Positions 10,906-21,426 are shown, counted from the stretch's first letter. The stretch is DNA of 64,000 nucleotides from Marsupella aquatica (GCA_973895155.1 OZ316891.1:3038001-3102000); one strand, 5' to 3'. The notes: generated by a model not told the origin, from the sequence alone. Numbers and translations: made by a program.

Positions 10906-12453
10906 TCACGACACCGGTGGCTGGTCCTCAATGGATGCCCCCAACGCTTCCTCCGCAACCACTGCCGTTGGTCCATCTTCTGACAGATTATCTGCCCCTG
11001 ACCGAGTCAACTCTTCATTGGCCTGACTGGGTCCACCCTCAATTTCGGCCTCAGCATTGGTCACGGCCTCCGATACAGCTACGGCCTCTGATACGGCTAC
11101 GGCCTCTGATACGGCTACGGCCTCCGATATGGCGATGGCCTCCGATACGGCTACGGCCTCCGATACGGCTACGGCCTCCGATACGGCTATGGCCTCCGAT
11201 ACGGCTACGGCCTCCCCGACATGTTCTAGTGGAGGATCCGGTACCTCGGCAGCATTACTGGTTCTCCCGGCCTTGGCCTTGCCATCTCCATTTCCTAGGA
11301 CTGGTGGATCCACAGCCGTGCCGATGCCGGAGATTGGTGCCGGGTTTATCTTCTCGGTCACAACGGCTTGAGAAGCGGTATAACTCCCAGACCTAGAAGG
11401 TTTCCGCTTCTTCTTCTTCCCTATTTTGATAGCCGGTTCCTTCCCCTTGCCACTTACCTCCGGCACCGGGGTGAGTGTCTCGGCTTGTCCTGCGGCCAAT
11501 ACTACCCCTAGTAACTGGGTTCCCCCAATTGGAGTTGGACCTGATGAAGCCAAGCATTTAAATACTGCGGCTTGTGTCTTCAGCCGCTCCGTTTGGTTGT
11601 CGGCCCGCCGCTGTAGGTTCTCCATCTTCCTCATGATTTCCTCCAACTCCTCCTGGGTCTCGTCCAGGTCCTTGCACGCCTCCTCCAGCTCCTTATTGGC
11701 TTCCTCCAATTCTTTCTTTAAGGTAGCCCTCTCCTCCTGGGTTGCTCTTAGCTCCTTGTCGAGCTCCGCTACGACCACAGACTCCATCTTATTCATCTTG
11801 GCATAAGTCTGGTCGAGCTGGTCGTCCTTTTCACGTAGGTCGGCCTTGAAGCTGGCCGTCAGAGACGCAAGCTCCTGCTGCAGCGCAATAATCCCTTGAT
11901 AGGATTTCCCTAACTCTGCTTCCTTCTGCTCAAGGGCTCCGCGGATATCTTTGAGCTCTCCTTTCAACGCCCTCTCCCTTCTCTGAGTCTCCGCCATGGT
12001 CCGGTTGTTGGCGGTTAAATGAGCCTCCTCTGCGTCCCTTAGCTCCCGCTTCCATTTCTCTCTTTCTTTGACTGCGCCGGCCAACTCTCCTTGGGTCCGA
12101 GTCAGTTTATCTTTGATAATCTGATTGTCAGACTGAGCGGTATCCAACTGCCCCTGCATGATGTTTAGCTCATGCCGCTTAATCCGCAACTCATCTTGGG
12201 ATTTCTTGGCCGCCTTCAGGTATTCCACCTCGGCTTCCATCTCCCTAAGCCGTCGGATGACTTCGTCCTTCTTGCTTCTCTCCAAAGCCACCGCTTTTTC
12301 TAATCGGTGCTTTTCCAACATCTCCCTCTGGAAAAAGGGTCCCTGCTCCAACTCCTCCCCAAAGATGCTGAGCGCCAGGTCCCCACACATCTCTCCGTAC
12401 TCCATGGCTCTATCCTTAGCATAGGTGGAGTAACTAGAAGTCATCGGCATCAA
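10906..12453 (-). CDS. LTR-borne ORF, coiled-coil C-terminal part (left copy)
   Basis: An open minus-strand frame of 515 codons without internal stops. Residues about 35-300 are almost all Glu, Lys, Arg, Gln, Ala and Leu in heptad-like order (for example ELEEANKELEEACKDLDE), predicting a long coiled coil. A Pro/Ser-rich linker and a basic KKKKRKPSRSGS patch (possible nuclear signal) follow. The C-terminus has an expanded Glu-Ala-Val-Ala-Val-Ser hexapeptide repeat. The right-hand copy (15,998-17,417) has several breaks, so this copy keeps the better frame. Upstream on the same strand lies the globular half, so the two were probably one protein of over 1,000 residues. Function unknown; a gag-like structural role is possible. 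Confidence 0.6.
   Translation of the reverse strand: MMPMTSSYSTYAKDRAMEYGEMCGDLALSIFGEELEQGPFFQREMLEKHRLEKAVALERSKKDEVIRRLREMEAEVEYLKAAKKSQDELRIKRHELNIMQGQLDTAQSDNQIIKDKLTRTQGELAGAVKEREKWKRELRDAEEAHLTANNRTMAETQRRERALKGELKDIRGALEQKEAELGKSYQGIIALQQELASLTASFKADLREKDDQLDQTYAKMNKMESVVVAELDKELRATQEERATLKKELEEANKELEEACKDLDETQEELEEIMRKMENLQRRADNQTERLKTQAAVFKCLASSGPTPIGGTQLLGVVLAAGQAETLTPVPEVSGKGKEPAIKIGKKKKRKPSRSGSYTASQAVVTEKINPAPISGIGTAVDPPVLGNGDGKAKAGRTSNAAEVPDPPLEHVGEAVAVSEAIAVSEAVAVSEAVAVSEAIAISEAVAVSEAVAVSEAVAVSEAVTNAEAEIEGGPSQANEELTRSGADNLSEDGPTAVVAEEALGASIEDQPPVS
11066..11214. repeat. 18-bp coding minisatellite
   Basis: Eight tandem copies of an 18-bp unit (gcctccgatacggctacg with one to four changes), in frame with the minus-strand coiled-coil ORF, where it encodes repeats of AVAVSE/AIAVSE. 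The homologous place in the right arm reads only GKAVADAEAEGG, so the array expanded after the two copies separated. Confidence 0.9.
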
Positions 12454-12688
12454 CCACCGCGGCCTCTACTCCCAAGCCGCCTTGCGGATTTCTTCTACGG
12501 TGGCAAGGGGGTTGCTTCTTTTTTTGGCAAGCCGCCTGATGTCCTTCGGCCAATCTCCTCCTGGTAAATCCTTCTCCCTAGCCAGGGCTGCTTTCTCTTC
12601 CTCCCTAAGTTGCTCCTGAAATTCTTGTGCCATCTGCTTTATGCCGTCAAAGCTCGGGGGAGCAACCTCTGGTGGGGGAGACTCGGGG

Positions 12689-13588
12689 TTACTCTGCTGG
12701 GTGGGGTCCCCTCAAACTACTCTTGGAAGTGTGGGGGATAAATTGGCCATAGGTCCTTACTCCTGGAACATGATGATCCAACCCATAGTCGGAGTTATCA
12801 TTGCTGTAGTCCTCCACCGCCTCCTCCACTACTTGGACTCCCGGCTCCTCTGCCTCTAATTCGGGGCTTGAGGCTCCCACATACATTCGCACTCCCGGCT
12901 TGTGTTCCGGCCTAAATCTCTCCTTGGTTCCGGTAAAGGGGTCTACCCTTCTGAGTCGGCTTAGGCCGACCTCTGGGGCAGCGTCCTGTATCAGTGTCGT
13001 TGCCGTTGCTGGTGCCGTTCTCTCCTTTTCCAGCATTTTCAGCAGATTTTGCATGCACGATTGCTGCATCGGCAAGTCTTCTTTCCTTGGTCGAAACACC
13101 TGCTTGATCGTAGGACTGACAGGCTGGTTGGGCTCTTCTGTTGCCAGCCTCTGCTCCGGAACCTCCTCCGGTGCCCTTGCCGATAGGGGAAGTACTGGGG
13201 CAAAGATTTGACTTCTGGCATACCGGCACAACAGCGGCATGTGATAGCCAAGCTAGGACACGCTTCCCACGCTGATCACCTGCTGTTCCTCCTTCAAGAT
13301 CTTCTTCAGTTGGTTGAGGAGGTACCCGTTGTAATCCCGGCTTGGGTCTGGCCTTTCTGCCAGGTAGACCCAAGCCTTGCCGATCTCTGCCCTTGGCAAG
13401 TTACAATGCATGGTCACCCGCAAGAAATCGATCATCTCTCCGATGTGCGGGTTGGTGGAGGTGTTCCGGAAGAAGCCATTCTTCGTTGATGGTCCTGGGA
13501 ACGACCGGAACCCCTTGTCAGGTAAGGTCTTCCTGGTATCAACCTTGGTCTTATTACCCATCGGCAAGCCAAACACCTCAGCAATCAC
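12689..13588 (-). pseudogene. LTR-borne ORF, globular middle part (left copy)
   Basis: Minus-strand frame beginning IAEVFGLPMGNKTKVDTRK and continuing through GFFRNT, HIGEMIDFLRVTMHCN and DPSRDYNGYLL. After a TAG comes LGYHMPLLCRYARSQ and a Pro/Glu-rich tail to GPHPAE. It aligns residue by residue with the right-hand copy (about 14,733-15,757) at roughly 90% identity in the conserved block. It lacks a ~45-residue Lys/Glu-rich insert of that copy. I do not recognise the family. The LTPxVIAEVFGLP pattern recalls plant-mobile-domain-like ORFs of retrotransposons, but that is weak. Confidence 0.6.
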
Positions 13589-13590
13589 CC

Positions 13591-14732
13591 TGTGATGCCT
13601 AGCCAGGAATCACTCGGCTAGTTTAAGTGGAAAAGGGAAGTGTACCCTAGAAACACCTTAGTATAGTTACAAAAATAAGGAAAATATAAACAATTAAGGG
13701 TGACTATGGAACCCGAGCCGAGGCCGGAAGTAAGGACGCCAGGGGAGAGAACACGATTAGGGTTAGGGCACGCTAAGTACCAGCGGCTAGGGGTAACCAA
13801 CGGGAGGGAGAACCAGAGGAGGAGAGGGGTAAGGACCGCTCGCGAGGAATAGTGGCTCATTTGCAAGCACGAACTGGGCAGGCGACTACGGGCGGCCAAC
13901 TACTGTCAACTTCTTAGGCAAGCGCTCAGGGTGGGAACAGATACCGACTATCAACTCAAGAAGGGTATGAGCAACGTCAATCAAGCGGCACATTTTTGGG
14001 GATGCCTGTTCGAACGGGCAACTGAGTACATTGGGACTTACGAGGACGAAGAATCAGAGAGAGCAGCTCGAGAACGGCAGGAGCTCGCCCGATTGTGGGA
14101 GCTGCAAAAAGCTGCCTTCTTAGGAGGAGAACTCATCAAGGCTTAATTCCTGTGGACACCTACTGGCAACGAGCTAGACGACCTGCTGTTTTGCAAAGAC
14201 AGAGTCGTCGGCATCCGCGAAGCCATCAAACGCTGCAACAACATACACTGGGAGTTGAAGGGTAGCACGGAGGGGTGGACAAAGGCAACCGTGCTAGGAG
14301 AGACATCCACGGCAGCCGAGATGAAGAGGAAGGGAAACAACAACGAAGAGGCCACCCCGGCAAAAAGAACGAGGTTGGCGACACCAAAGAAGCTAGCAGA
14401 ACAGCAGAGCAGGAGGCAGAGAGAAGCCGAGGAGGAGGAGGTCAATCCCATCAACGCCATTCCAACAAGAGATGATACCTGGAAAGGCTGGGCGGTGATT
14501 CTCCCTGAGAAAGTGCAATTATGCTTTGCACAGGAGGAGGATGCATGCTTTACGGCTATGCAGACTCGGAAATACCAAGGCTTCATGGCCGGATCCGGCT
14601 TGGAAGCCTTCGTAAAGTTACCGTGGCTGAAGCTGGAGGTGCCGGATTCAGACTTACTAGAATTCGTGGGATCATGGGAGTCCGAGACCAATTCCACAAG
14701 GGTGTATGGGAAGGATTTATATCTCACTCCCC
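13591..14732 (+). repeat. LTR start and ORF 5' part (palindrome spacer)
   Basis: Starts TGTGATGCCTAGCC and is repeated in direct orientation at 18,573-19,731. At the second copy the start is preceded by a polypurine tract, which marks it as an LTR 5' end. Inside, an open frame with first ATG at 13,967 (MSNVNQAAHFWG) runs to a TAA at 14,144. The other copy has Glu-Phe-Leu-Trp there, so this TAA is a mutation. Translation then continues openly to 15,757 through the arm boundary. Confidence 0.65.
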
Positions 14733-15306
14733 AGGTGATTGCCGAAGTGTTTGGCTTGCCGATGGGCAATAAGACCAAGGTAGATACCAGGAAGACTTTG
14801 CCAGACAAGGAGTTCCGGTCGTTTCCAGGGCCTTCAACAAAGAATGGCTTCTTCCGAAACACCTGCACCAACCCGCATATAGGAGAGATGATCGATTTCT
14901 TGCGGGTGACCATGCATTGCAACTGGCCGAGACCAGAGATCGGCAAGGCACAGGTCTATCTGGAAAAGAGGCCAGACCCAAGCCGGGACTACAATGGTTA
15001 CCTCCTCACTCAACTAAAGAAGATCTTGAAGGAGGAACAACTGGTGATCGGCAAGGGAAGCGTGTCCCTGCTTGGCTATCACGTACCGCTATTATGCCGG
15101 TATGCCCGAAGTAAGACCTTTTCCCCGGTACTTCCCCTACAAGCAAGGGCACCAGAGGAGGTTCCAAAACAGAGGCCGGCAACGGAGAAACCCAACCCGC
15201 CCGATAGTCCTACAATCGAGCAGGTGTTTAGGCCAAGGACGAAGGACTTGCCAATGCAGCAACTAGGCATGCAGAATCTGCTGAAATTGCTGGAGAAGGA
15301 AAAGAG

Positions 15307-15337
<31 letters not shown>

Positions 15338-17417
15338 CCAATACAGGACACTGCTCTAGAGGTAGGCCTAAGCCTGCTTACAAGGGAAAACCCCTTTACT
15401 GGAGTCAAGGAGAGAAGGAGGCCGGAACACGAGCCGGGAGTCCGGATGTATGTAGGAGCCTCTAGTCCCGAAGCCGAGGAGAAGCAGGCCGTAGCTCTCG
15501 GCCACGACAAGGAGAAGAAGAGATCAACATGGAAGCCGGAGGAGGAACCAAGACCGATGAGAGGTGAAGCCGTGTTCACGACAAAACCAGGAGAACAGCG
15601 GGAGAAGCCGGTAGTCCAAGCCGAGGAGGAGGCGGTGGAGGACTACAACAATGATAACTCCAGCTACAGGTCGGATCATCATGTTCCAGGAGTAAGGACC
15701 TGTGGCCGGTTCATCCCCACGCTCCCAAGAGTAGTTCGAGGAGACCCGACCCAGTAGAGCAGCACCGAGTCTCCCCCACCAGATGTCACTCCCCCGAGCT
15801 TTGACGGCATAAAACAGACGGCGCAGGAATTTCAGGAGCGAATCAGGGAGGAAGAGGAGGCAGCCCTGGCTAGAGAGAAGGATTTACCAGGAGGAGAATG
15901 GCCAGAGGACATCAGGCGGCTTGCAGAAAAATGAAGCAGCCCTCCAGCCACAATAGAAGAGATCCGCAAGGCGGCTTGGGAACAAAGGCCGCGGTGGATG
16001 ATGCCGATGACTTCTACTTCCTCCACCTATGCTAAAAATAGAGCCATGGAGTACGGGGAGATGTGTGGAGAGCTAGCGCTCTGCATCTTTGGGGAGGAGT
16101 TGGAGCAAGGACCATTTTTTCAGAGGGAGATGTTGGAGAAGCGCCAATTAGAAGAAGCGGTTGCTTTGGAAAGAAGCAAGAAGGACAAGGTCATCCGTCG
16201 GCTTAGGGCAAGGGAAGCCAAAATCAAAGACCTGAGGGCGGCCAAGAAAGCCCAAGATGAGCTGCGGATTAAGCGGCATGAGCTAAATATCATGCAGGGC
16301 CAATTGGATACCGCACAATCTGATAATCGAATTATCGAGAATAAACTGACTCGAACCCAAGGAGAGTTGGCCGATGCGATCAAGGAGCGGGAGATTGTGG
16401 AAGCGAGAGCTGAGGGATGCAGAGGAGGCCCACATAACAGCCAACAACCGGGCCATGGCGGAGACCCAGAGAAGGGAAAGGGCGTTGAAGGGGGAGCTCG
16501 AGGATATCCGTGGAGCCCTTGAGCAGAAGGAGGCTGAGTTAGGGAAATCCTATCAAGGGATTATTGTGCTGCAGTAGGAGCTTGCATCCCTGACTACTAG
16601 TTTCAAGGCCGACCTACGAGAGAAGGACGACCAGCTCGACCAGACTTATGCCAAGATGAATAAAATGGAGTCTGAGGTCGTAACGGAGCTCGACAAAGAG
16701 CTAAGAGCAACCCAGGAGGAGAGGGCTACCTTCAAGAAGGAATTGGAGGAAGCCCACAGGGAGCTGGAGGAAGCCCAGAAGGAGCTGGAGGAGGCGTGCA
16801 AGGACCTGGACGAAGTGCAGGAAGAGTTGGAGGAAAGCACGCGGAAGCTGGAAAACTTACAACGGCGAGCCGACAACCAAATGGAGCGGCTGAAGAAACA
16901 AGCCGCAGTATTTAAGTGCTTGGCTTCTTCCAGCCCAACTCCAATTGGGGCAACCAAGTTACCAGGAGTGGTACTGGCCGAAGGACAAGCCGCGCCACTT
17001 GCACCAGTGCCGGAGGTAAGTGGGAAGGGGAAGGGGCCAGCTGCCGAACCAGAAAAGAAGAAGAAGCGAAAACCTTCTGGGTCAAGGAGCAATACGGCTC
17101 CACAGGCCGTGGTGACCAAGGAGGTAAACCCAGCACCGACCTCAAGTAGGGTCACGGCAGAGGATCCAACTACCCTAGAAGGAGGGGAGGGCAAACCCGA
17201 GGCCGGGATACTCGGTAATGAAGCCGAGGTACCGAAAGCGCCACTTGAGTGTGTAGGGAAGGCCGTAGCCGATGCCGAAGCCGAGGGTGGACCCAGTCAA
17301 GCCGATGGAGAGTTGATTCAGTCCAGGGCAGGTAATCTGTCAGAGAACGAACCTACGGCAGTGGCTGAGGAGGAAGCGTTGGGGGCGTCCACTGAGGAAC
17401 AAACACCGCTGCCATGA
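13967..17417 (+). pseudogene. LTR-borne long ORF (right copy), globular plus coiled-coil
   Basis: This is the fullest copy of an unrecognised retrotransposon protein of about 1,150 residues. The order is: N-terminal helical region (MSNVNQAAHFWG...ERQELARLWELQ); basic KRKGNNN/KRTR patch; conserved globular block with PWLKLEVPDSDLLEFVGSW, YLTPQVIAEVFGLPMG and DYNGYLL; acidic linker; long coiled coil; basic KKKKRKPSGS; acidic tail. Breaks: TAA 14,144, TAG 15,755, TGA about 15,931, a frameshift near 16,390 and TAG about 16,575. The left copy has CAG (Gln) at the last site. Multiple breaks make it non-functional. The protein could be a gag-type or LTR-encoded accessory protein. Confidence 0.65.
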
Positions 17418-17867
17418 CGGTGGTGGAGGGCCGCTCCTTTCAAGGAGGGCGAACATGGAGGGAGGAGGCGTGAGTGGGCAGGGCGGGCTCAGATCTCTAA
17501 GTTTAGGATTAGGATCAGGATCAGGACCAGGAGGCGGCCCTAACACTTAGCTTAGTGGGATTGCGGTTCCACTGGTAAGAGCAACACTTGTACTTCTGCC
17601 TCGCTGTACATAGGTAGATTCAGTTAGGTAGATTAGGCTTACGTTGCAAGGAATTAGGCGGATCCACTACCAGGATAAGTACCTGGGCAGCGGAGAGCTC
17701 AGGGCCTTTTCTTTAGCAAGTTTTTAGTTGCACCAGCCGGGCTGGGATCAAGTAGTAAGAAAAGCTCTCGGTTAGTCATACAATGACCCTTGTGTATATT
17801 CATGTTTCCTCATGCCTAAGAGCTGAATAGAGTTGGCCTCACGGCTTAGTTTGCAGAGCTTGTGTAT
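14733..17867 (+). repeat. Right arm of large inverted repeat
   Basis: Counterpart of 10,448-13,590 in opposite orientation and nearly the same length (about 3,135 against 3,143 bp). The non-coding distal part at 17,500-17,867 (TGTACATAGGTAGATT, GGATCAAGTAGTAAGA and others) mirrors 10,447-10,810. Right after the arm the sequence switches to Gypsy integrase. Confidence 0.8.
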
Positions 17868-18410
17868 AGAGGAACCCATTTTCTGAATGATATAATTAGT
17901 CGTTTAAATGAGCAGTATTTAGTTAGACATAGGCCTACTACTCCCTACCACCCAAAGGCAAATGGATTGACAGAACGAGCCAATGGAATTATAGGAAAGA
18001 TATTGAACAAAACCGTAGCTCAGAACAAACTCGATTGGGATGATAAATTGTTTGCTGCTATTTTTGCTTACAATTTAGCCTATAAATCCACTACCAGTCA
18101 TACACCTTTTTTCTTAACCTTTGGACAAGAAGCCCTGGTACCAATGCAACTTGAGATTCCTACATTTCAAGTTACAATTGAGGAGAGATCTTCAGAGGAG
18201 GAAAGCCTAAAGGAGCGAGAGTATAGGTTAGAAGCTTTAGAAGAGGCAAGAATGATTTCAGTTGAGAGAGTAGAATATAGACAGAATACCATGAAGCAAC
18301 ATTATGATAAGAAGTTGAAACCAGTTAGTATTCACACAGGAGATCTTGTATTACTTTATGACAGTAGGTATAGTAGGTTTCCGGGGAAACTATACACTTG
18401 CTAGTTAGGA
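17862..18410 (+). pseudogene. Ty3/Gypsy integrase C-terminal part
   Basis: The frame starts within the integrase core (RGTHFLNDIISRLNEQYL, the family DxGTHF region with the second Asp region lost), then HRPTTPYHPKANGLTERANG, which carries the catalytic Glu region. It continues with AYNLAYKSTTSHTPFFLTFGQEALVP and the C-terminal KPVSIHTGDLVLLYDSRYSRFPGKL. A stop at 18,404 (TAG) precedes VSMKFSNGSVQLANITGEVYPVCIHYDRLKKYY, in frame further on. The N-terminal pol, gag and primer-binding region are missing, so an internal deletion joined the LTR at 17,867 to the end of pol. Confidence 0.8.
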
Positions 18411-18560
18411 CCTTTCAGGGTATCAATGAAGTTCTCTAATGGCTCTGTGCAATTGGCCAACATAACTGGAGAGGTGTACCCAGTTTGCATCCATTACGAC
18501 CGCCTCAAGAAATACTATATGGACGAAGATGAAGTTGTTTGCGAGGACGCTTCACAATTA

Positions 18561-18570
18561 AGTGGGGAGC
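18561..18570 (+). promoter_or_regulatory. Polypurine tract
   Basis: The purine run agtggggagc lies 2 bp before the TGTGATGCC LTR start and after the end of a Gypsy pol frame. This is the standard position of the plus-strand primer in an LTR retrotransposon, and it supports calling 18,573 an LTR boundary. Confidence 0.65.
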
Positions 18571-18572
18571 TA

Positions 18573-19731
18573 TGTGATGCCTAGCCAAGAATCACTAGGC
18601 CGGTTTACATGGTAAAAGCAGGAGTGTACCCTGGAAACACCTTAGTATAGTAACAAGACAAGGAAAATATAAACAATTAAGGGTGACTATGGAACTCGGG
18701 CCGAGGCCGGAAGTAAGGACGTCGGGGGAGAGAATACGATTAGGGTTAGGGCACGCTAAGCGTCGGCGGCTAGGGGTGACCAACGGGTGGGAAGACCAGA
18801 GGAGGAGAGGGGTAAGGACCACTCGCGAGGAATAGTGGCTCATTTGCAAGAACGAACTGGGCAGACGACTACGGGAGGCCAAATGCTGTCAGCTGCTTAG
18901 GCAAGCGCTCGGGGTGGGAACAAATACCAACGATCGACTCAAGGAGGGTATGAGCAACGTCAATCAAGCGGCACATTTTTGGGGATGCCTGTTCGAACGG
19001 GCAGGTGAGTACGTCAGGACTTACGAAGACGAAGAATCAGAGAGAGCAGCTCAAGAACGGCAGGAGCTCGCTCGGCTCTGGGAACTGCAGAAGACGGCTT
19101 TCTTAGGAGGAGAACTTATCAAGGCCGAGTTCTTGTGGACTCCTACTGTCAATCAGCTCGACGACCTTCTATTTTGCAAAAACAGAATCGTCGGCATTCG
19201 GGAAGCCATCAATCGCTGCAACGACCTACACTGGGGGTTGAAGGGTAACACGGAGGGGTGGACGAAGGCAACCTTGCTAGGAGAAACATTCACGACAGCC
19301 GAGATGAAGAGGAAAGGAAACAACAACAAAGAGGCCACCCCGGCAAAAAGAACGAGGTCGGCGGCACCAAGGAAGCCAGCAGAGCAGCAGGGCAGGAGGC
19401 AGGGAGAAGCCGAAGAGGAAGAGGTCGATCCCATCAATGCCATTCCAACAAATGATGACACCTGGAAAGGCTGGGCGGTGACCCTTCCGGAGGAAGTGCA
19501 ATTACACTTTGCACGGGAGGAGGATGCATGCTTTACGGCCATGCAGACCAAGAAGTACCAGGGCTTCATGGTCGGATCCGGCTTGGAAGCCTTCGTAAGA
19601 TTACCATGGCTGAAGCCGGAGGTGCCGGACTCAGACTTATTAGAATTCATGGGATCATGGGAACCCGAGACCAATTCCACGAGGGTGTATGGGAAGGATT
19701 TCTATCTCACTCCCCGGGTGTGTGGTACGTC
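18573..19731 (+). repeat. Second direct copy of LTR start with ORF 5' part
   Basis: Direct repeat of 13,591-14,732. It keeps an intact open frame from an ATG at 18,950 (MSNVNQAAHFWG...) to the YGKDFYLTPR segment. Homology ends at CTCACTCCCCGGGTG, the same point at which the palindrome arms begin, and unrelated sequence follows up to 19,825. That shared breakpoint suggests a common rearrangement site. Confidence 0.7.
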
Positions 19732-19825
19732 CCATGGCTCCCTAAACCCAAGAAACCCCCTTGCACAAGCCGATTCCCGCAGGTTTCGCGCTTGGCGAGG
19801 CCGTTTTCGTGGCTTAGCGGCATGA
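18950..19825 (+). CDS. LTR-borne ORF N-terminal fragment (third copy)
   Basis: Open frame of about 290 codons. The first ~260 residues match the start of the long LTR-borne ORF: NQAAHFWGCLFERAGEY, EFLWTPTVNQLDDLLFCKNR, PWLKPEVPDSDLLEFMGSW and DFYLTPR. Unlike the central copy it has no stop after GGELIKA. The last ~32 codons (VCGTSHGSLNPRN...) are not homologous and come from the joined sequence. It is a truncated transposon gene; no host function is suggested. Confidence 0.6.
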   Translation: MSNVNQAAHFWGCLFERAGEYVRTYEDEESERAAQERQELARLWELQKTAFLGGELIKAEFLWTPTVNQLDDLLFCKNRIVGIREAINRCNDLHWGLKGNTEGWTKATLLGETFTTAEMKRKGNNNKEATPAKRTRSAAPRKPAEQQGRRQGEAEEEEVDPINAIPTNDDTWKGWAVTLPEEVQLHFAREEDACFTAMQTKKYQGFMVGSGLEAFVRLPWLKPEVPDSDLLEFMGSWEPETNSTRVYGKDFYLTPRVCGTSHGSLNPRNPLAQADSRRFRAWRGRFRGLAA

Positions 19826-19919
19826 GACGCTGTTAACTTCTTTCTACTACTACTATTAACATTTTACACACATATACTGGACAGATCCTTCATCGGGTCA
19901 TGAGATACGTAGTTGGCCT

Positions 19920-20185
19920 AATCTAGGCCTTCCCTTGTCTTCCCCTCCTTCTGGTTAGGTATGTTTGGATTCTGCCGCCGGAATGATCCCCAATAGGCTT
20001 GGTTAAGCCGCTAAGACCTCTCTCAGCTCGACACATCCAACTCTCACTCCCTTGCTTACTTTCCTTCATCTATTAGTTGATGTGGGCACTCTTCACACAA
20101 GTTAATGCGACACACAAATAGCAAAATGACTCCTTTTGACTGAGTCATACCATGCACTTGCCATACAAACAGTACATCTCCCCCG
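19920..20185 (-). repeat. Second copy of LTR tail/Copia junction
   Basis: Direct repeat of 10,191-10,447, about 90% similar by eye. Homology stops at ACAGTACATCTC, after which a different minus-strand ORF begins. The preceding 19,735-19,919 shows nothing recognisable. Confidence 0.6.
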
Positions 20186-21336
20186 GGAGCCCGCGACTCT
20201 ACCCGGTTTATCCCCTCGGGTAAGCCAAAAATCATCTTCAGACGTGCCTCATCGAGACATATCACTCTCCCATGCGCTCAGGTTTGTTGACGGGCCTCGT
20301 CAAAGTTCTGAATGAACTCCGTCATATCCTGCCCGTAATACCTGCTCCCGTTCCAAGGGAGGGAGGCGAGGTGCTCAAACCCCTGGGTCTTCAGATAGCA
20401 TGCATGCTTGGGGTGGAGGATGTTCTTGTGAACGTTGTCCCCCATGCGATGCATGGTCAGCTTGGCTACCGCAACCGTGGCCAAAGGCAACCCGGATACG
20501 GCTGCGGGCTCCTTCCTCTTCCTACCCCGAGACTGATTCCCGGGGTGACTAGAAGAAGGGGACATCTCTCCATCCTCTCGGTCAGGTGGTGGTAGCGCGA
20601 CTGCCGTGAGTATTGGTGTCGGGGCCGCTAGCGTTACCGTGTTGTCTCCTCGGGCTTGTTGGGGTGGTGTGGGGTTGTTCGTACCCCGCGGTCGTCGATT
20701 TAGAGGAGGGTGAGCCTCCTCGTCTTTGGAGCTGATATGTACCGCATTCCCACGGGTCGTACTCGGAGAGGTGGTGGAACCGGTGGCGGGGACTGGTTTG
20801 GCTGAGGCCGAGGAGGTGTAGGTGCAGGTACGGGCACGGATTGGTCGGCACTGATCGTTGATGGTAGAGTTGCCATGAAGTTTTGCAAGTGCCGGTGGAG
20901 GTTTTCCGACGCAAGTGGAGATGGTCTTGTCGACCGGGTAGTGTTGAACTCACCATTGATGATAGCCCGGACCCGAGCGGGGATGTGGTCAAAGTGGTGC
21001 CTCTGTAAGTTGATCATGCCCGGAATATTGAAGACCTCGTCCGGAAGGCGAAGCAGTGCCTCCCAGAAGCTCATGTATTTGCCTCCATCGAAAAAGTACC
21101 CTAATACCTCCCCGGGTCGATAAAGCTTGCTCTGGGACGGGTACTCAAAGTTAAAGAGATAGTGGTGGTGGCCTTCTAGGCGGATGGCTCTCTTGTATTC
21201 GCGTTCGATCTCGTAACAGCGTGGGTTGGCATGTTTCAATGAGTCGGCCAAGTGTCATCCGATAGACAGGAACTGAGTCCAGAATTGTATGGCCGAACTG
21301 GAAAGGATTGTGTGCGATATTCAGAGGAGATAGCAA
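20056..21336 (-). pseudogene. Second LTR-borne ORF, frameshifted
   Basis: Minus-strand coding-like sequence in several frames. A first segment (about 21,336-21,255, VPVYRMTLGRLIET) has no ATG at its 5' end. A long second segment (21,251-20,700) contains KHANPRCYEIEREYKRAIRL, HHHYLFNFEYPSQSKLYRPG and YMSFWEALLRLPDEVFNIPG. A Pro-rich stretch follows, then KLTMHRMGDNVHKNILHPKHA and, after a TGA, ICLDEARLKMIFGLPEGI. The last motif resembles LTPQVIAEVFGLPMG of the neighbouring element's ORF, so the two may be distant relatives. It sits downstream of a TATA box inside an LTR-like sequence. Function unknown. Confidence 0.5.
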
Positions 21337-21419
21337 GTGACTAAGGAAAAGCGAGAGAGCTAGGATCGAAGCTGGTGCGTGGACTGGAGAGCTTGGTGCA
21401 CTGCAAAGGATCAGCCCCC

Positions 21420-21426
21420 TTTTATA
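21420..21426 (-). promoter_or_regulatory. TATA box of second LTR
   Basis: Minus strand reads GGGTATAAAAGGGGGC, a strong plant TATA box. It lies about 370 bp inside an LTR that appears to start at 21,794 (TGTGACGCTGCC) and about 90 bp upstream of the ORF region. This fits an LTR promoter driving the LTR-borne ORF. Confidence 0.6.

Larger units (their letters stand above)
10448..13590 (-). repeat. Left arm of large inverted repeat
   Basis: This 3.1-kb segment is the inverted counterpart of about 14,733-17,867. The outer ends match (ATACACAAGC on the left, GCTTGTGTAT on the right) and the inner ends meet at GGTGATTGC. The arms encode the same protein in opposite directions, but with clear divergence, several indels and an 18-bp repeat present only in this arm. 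The fold-back is therefore old, or formed from two different copies. Its inner end abuts exactly the TGTGATGCC start of an LTR at 13,591. Confidence 0.8.

Noticed and set aside
10917-11396. Plus-strand Arg/Leu/Pro repeat frame
   Set aside because: It is the antisense reading of the 18-bp minisatellite in the coiled-coil ORF.
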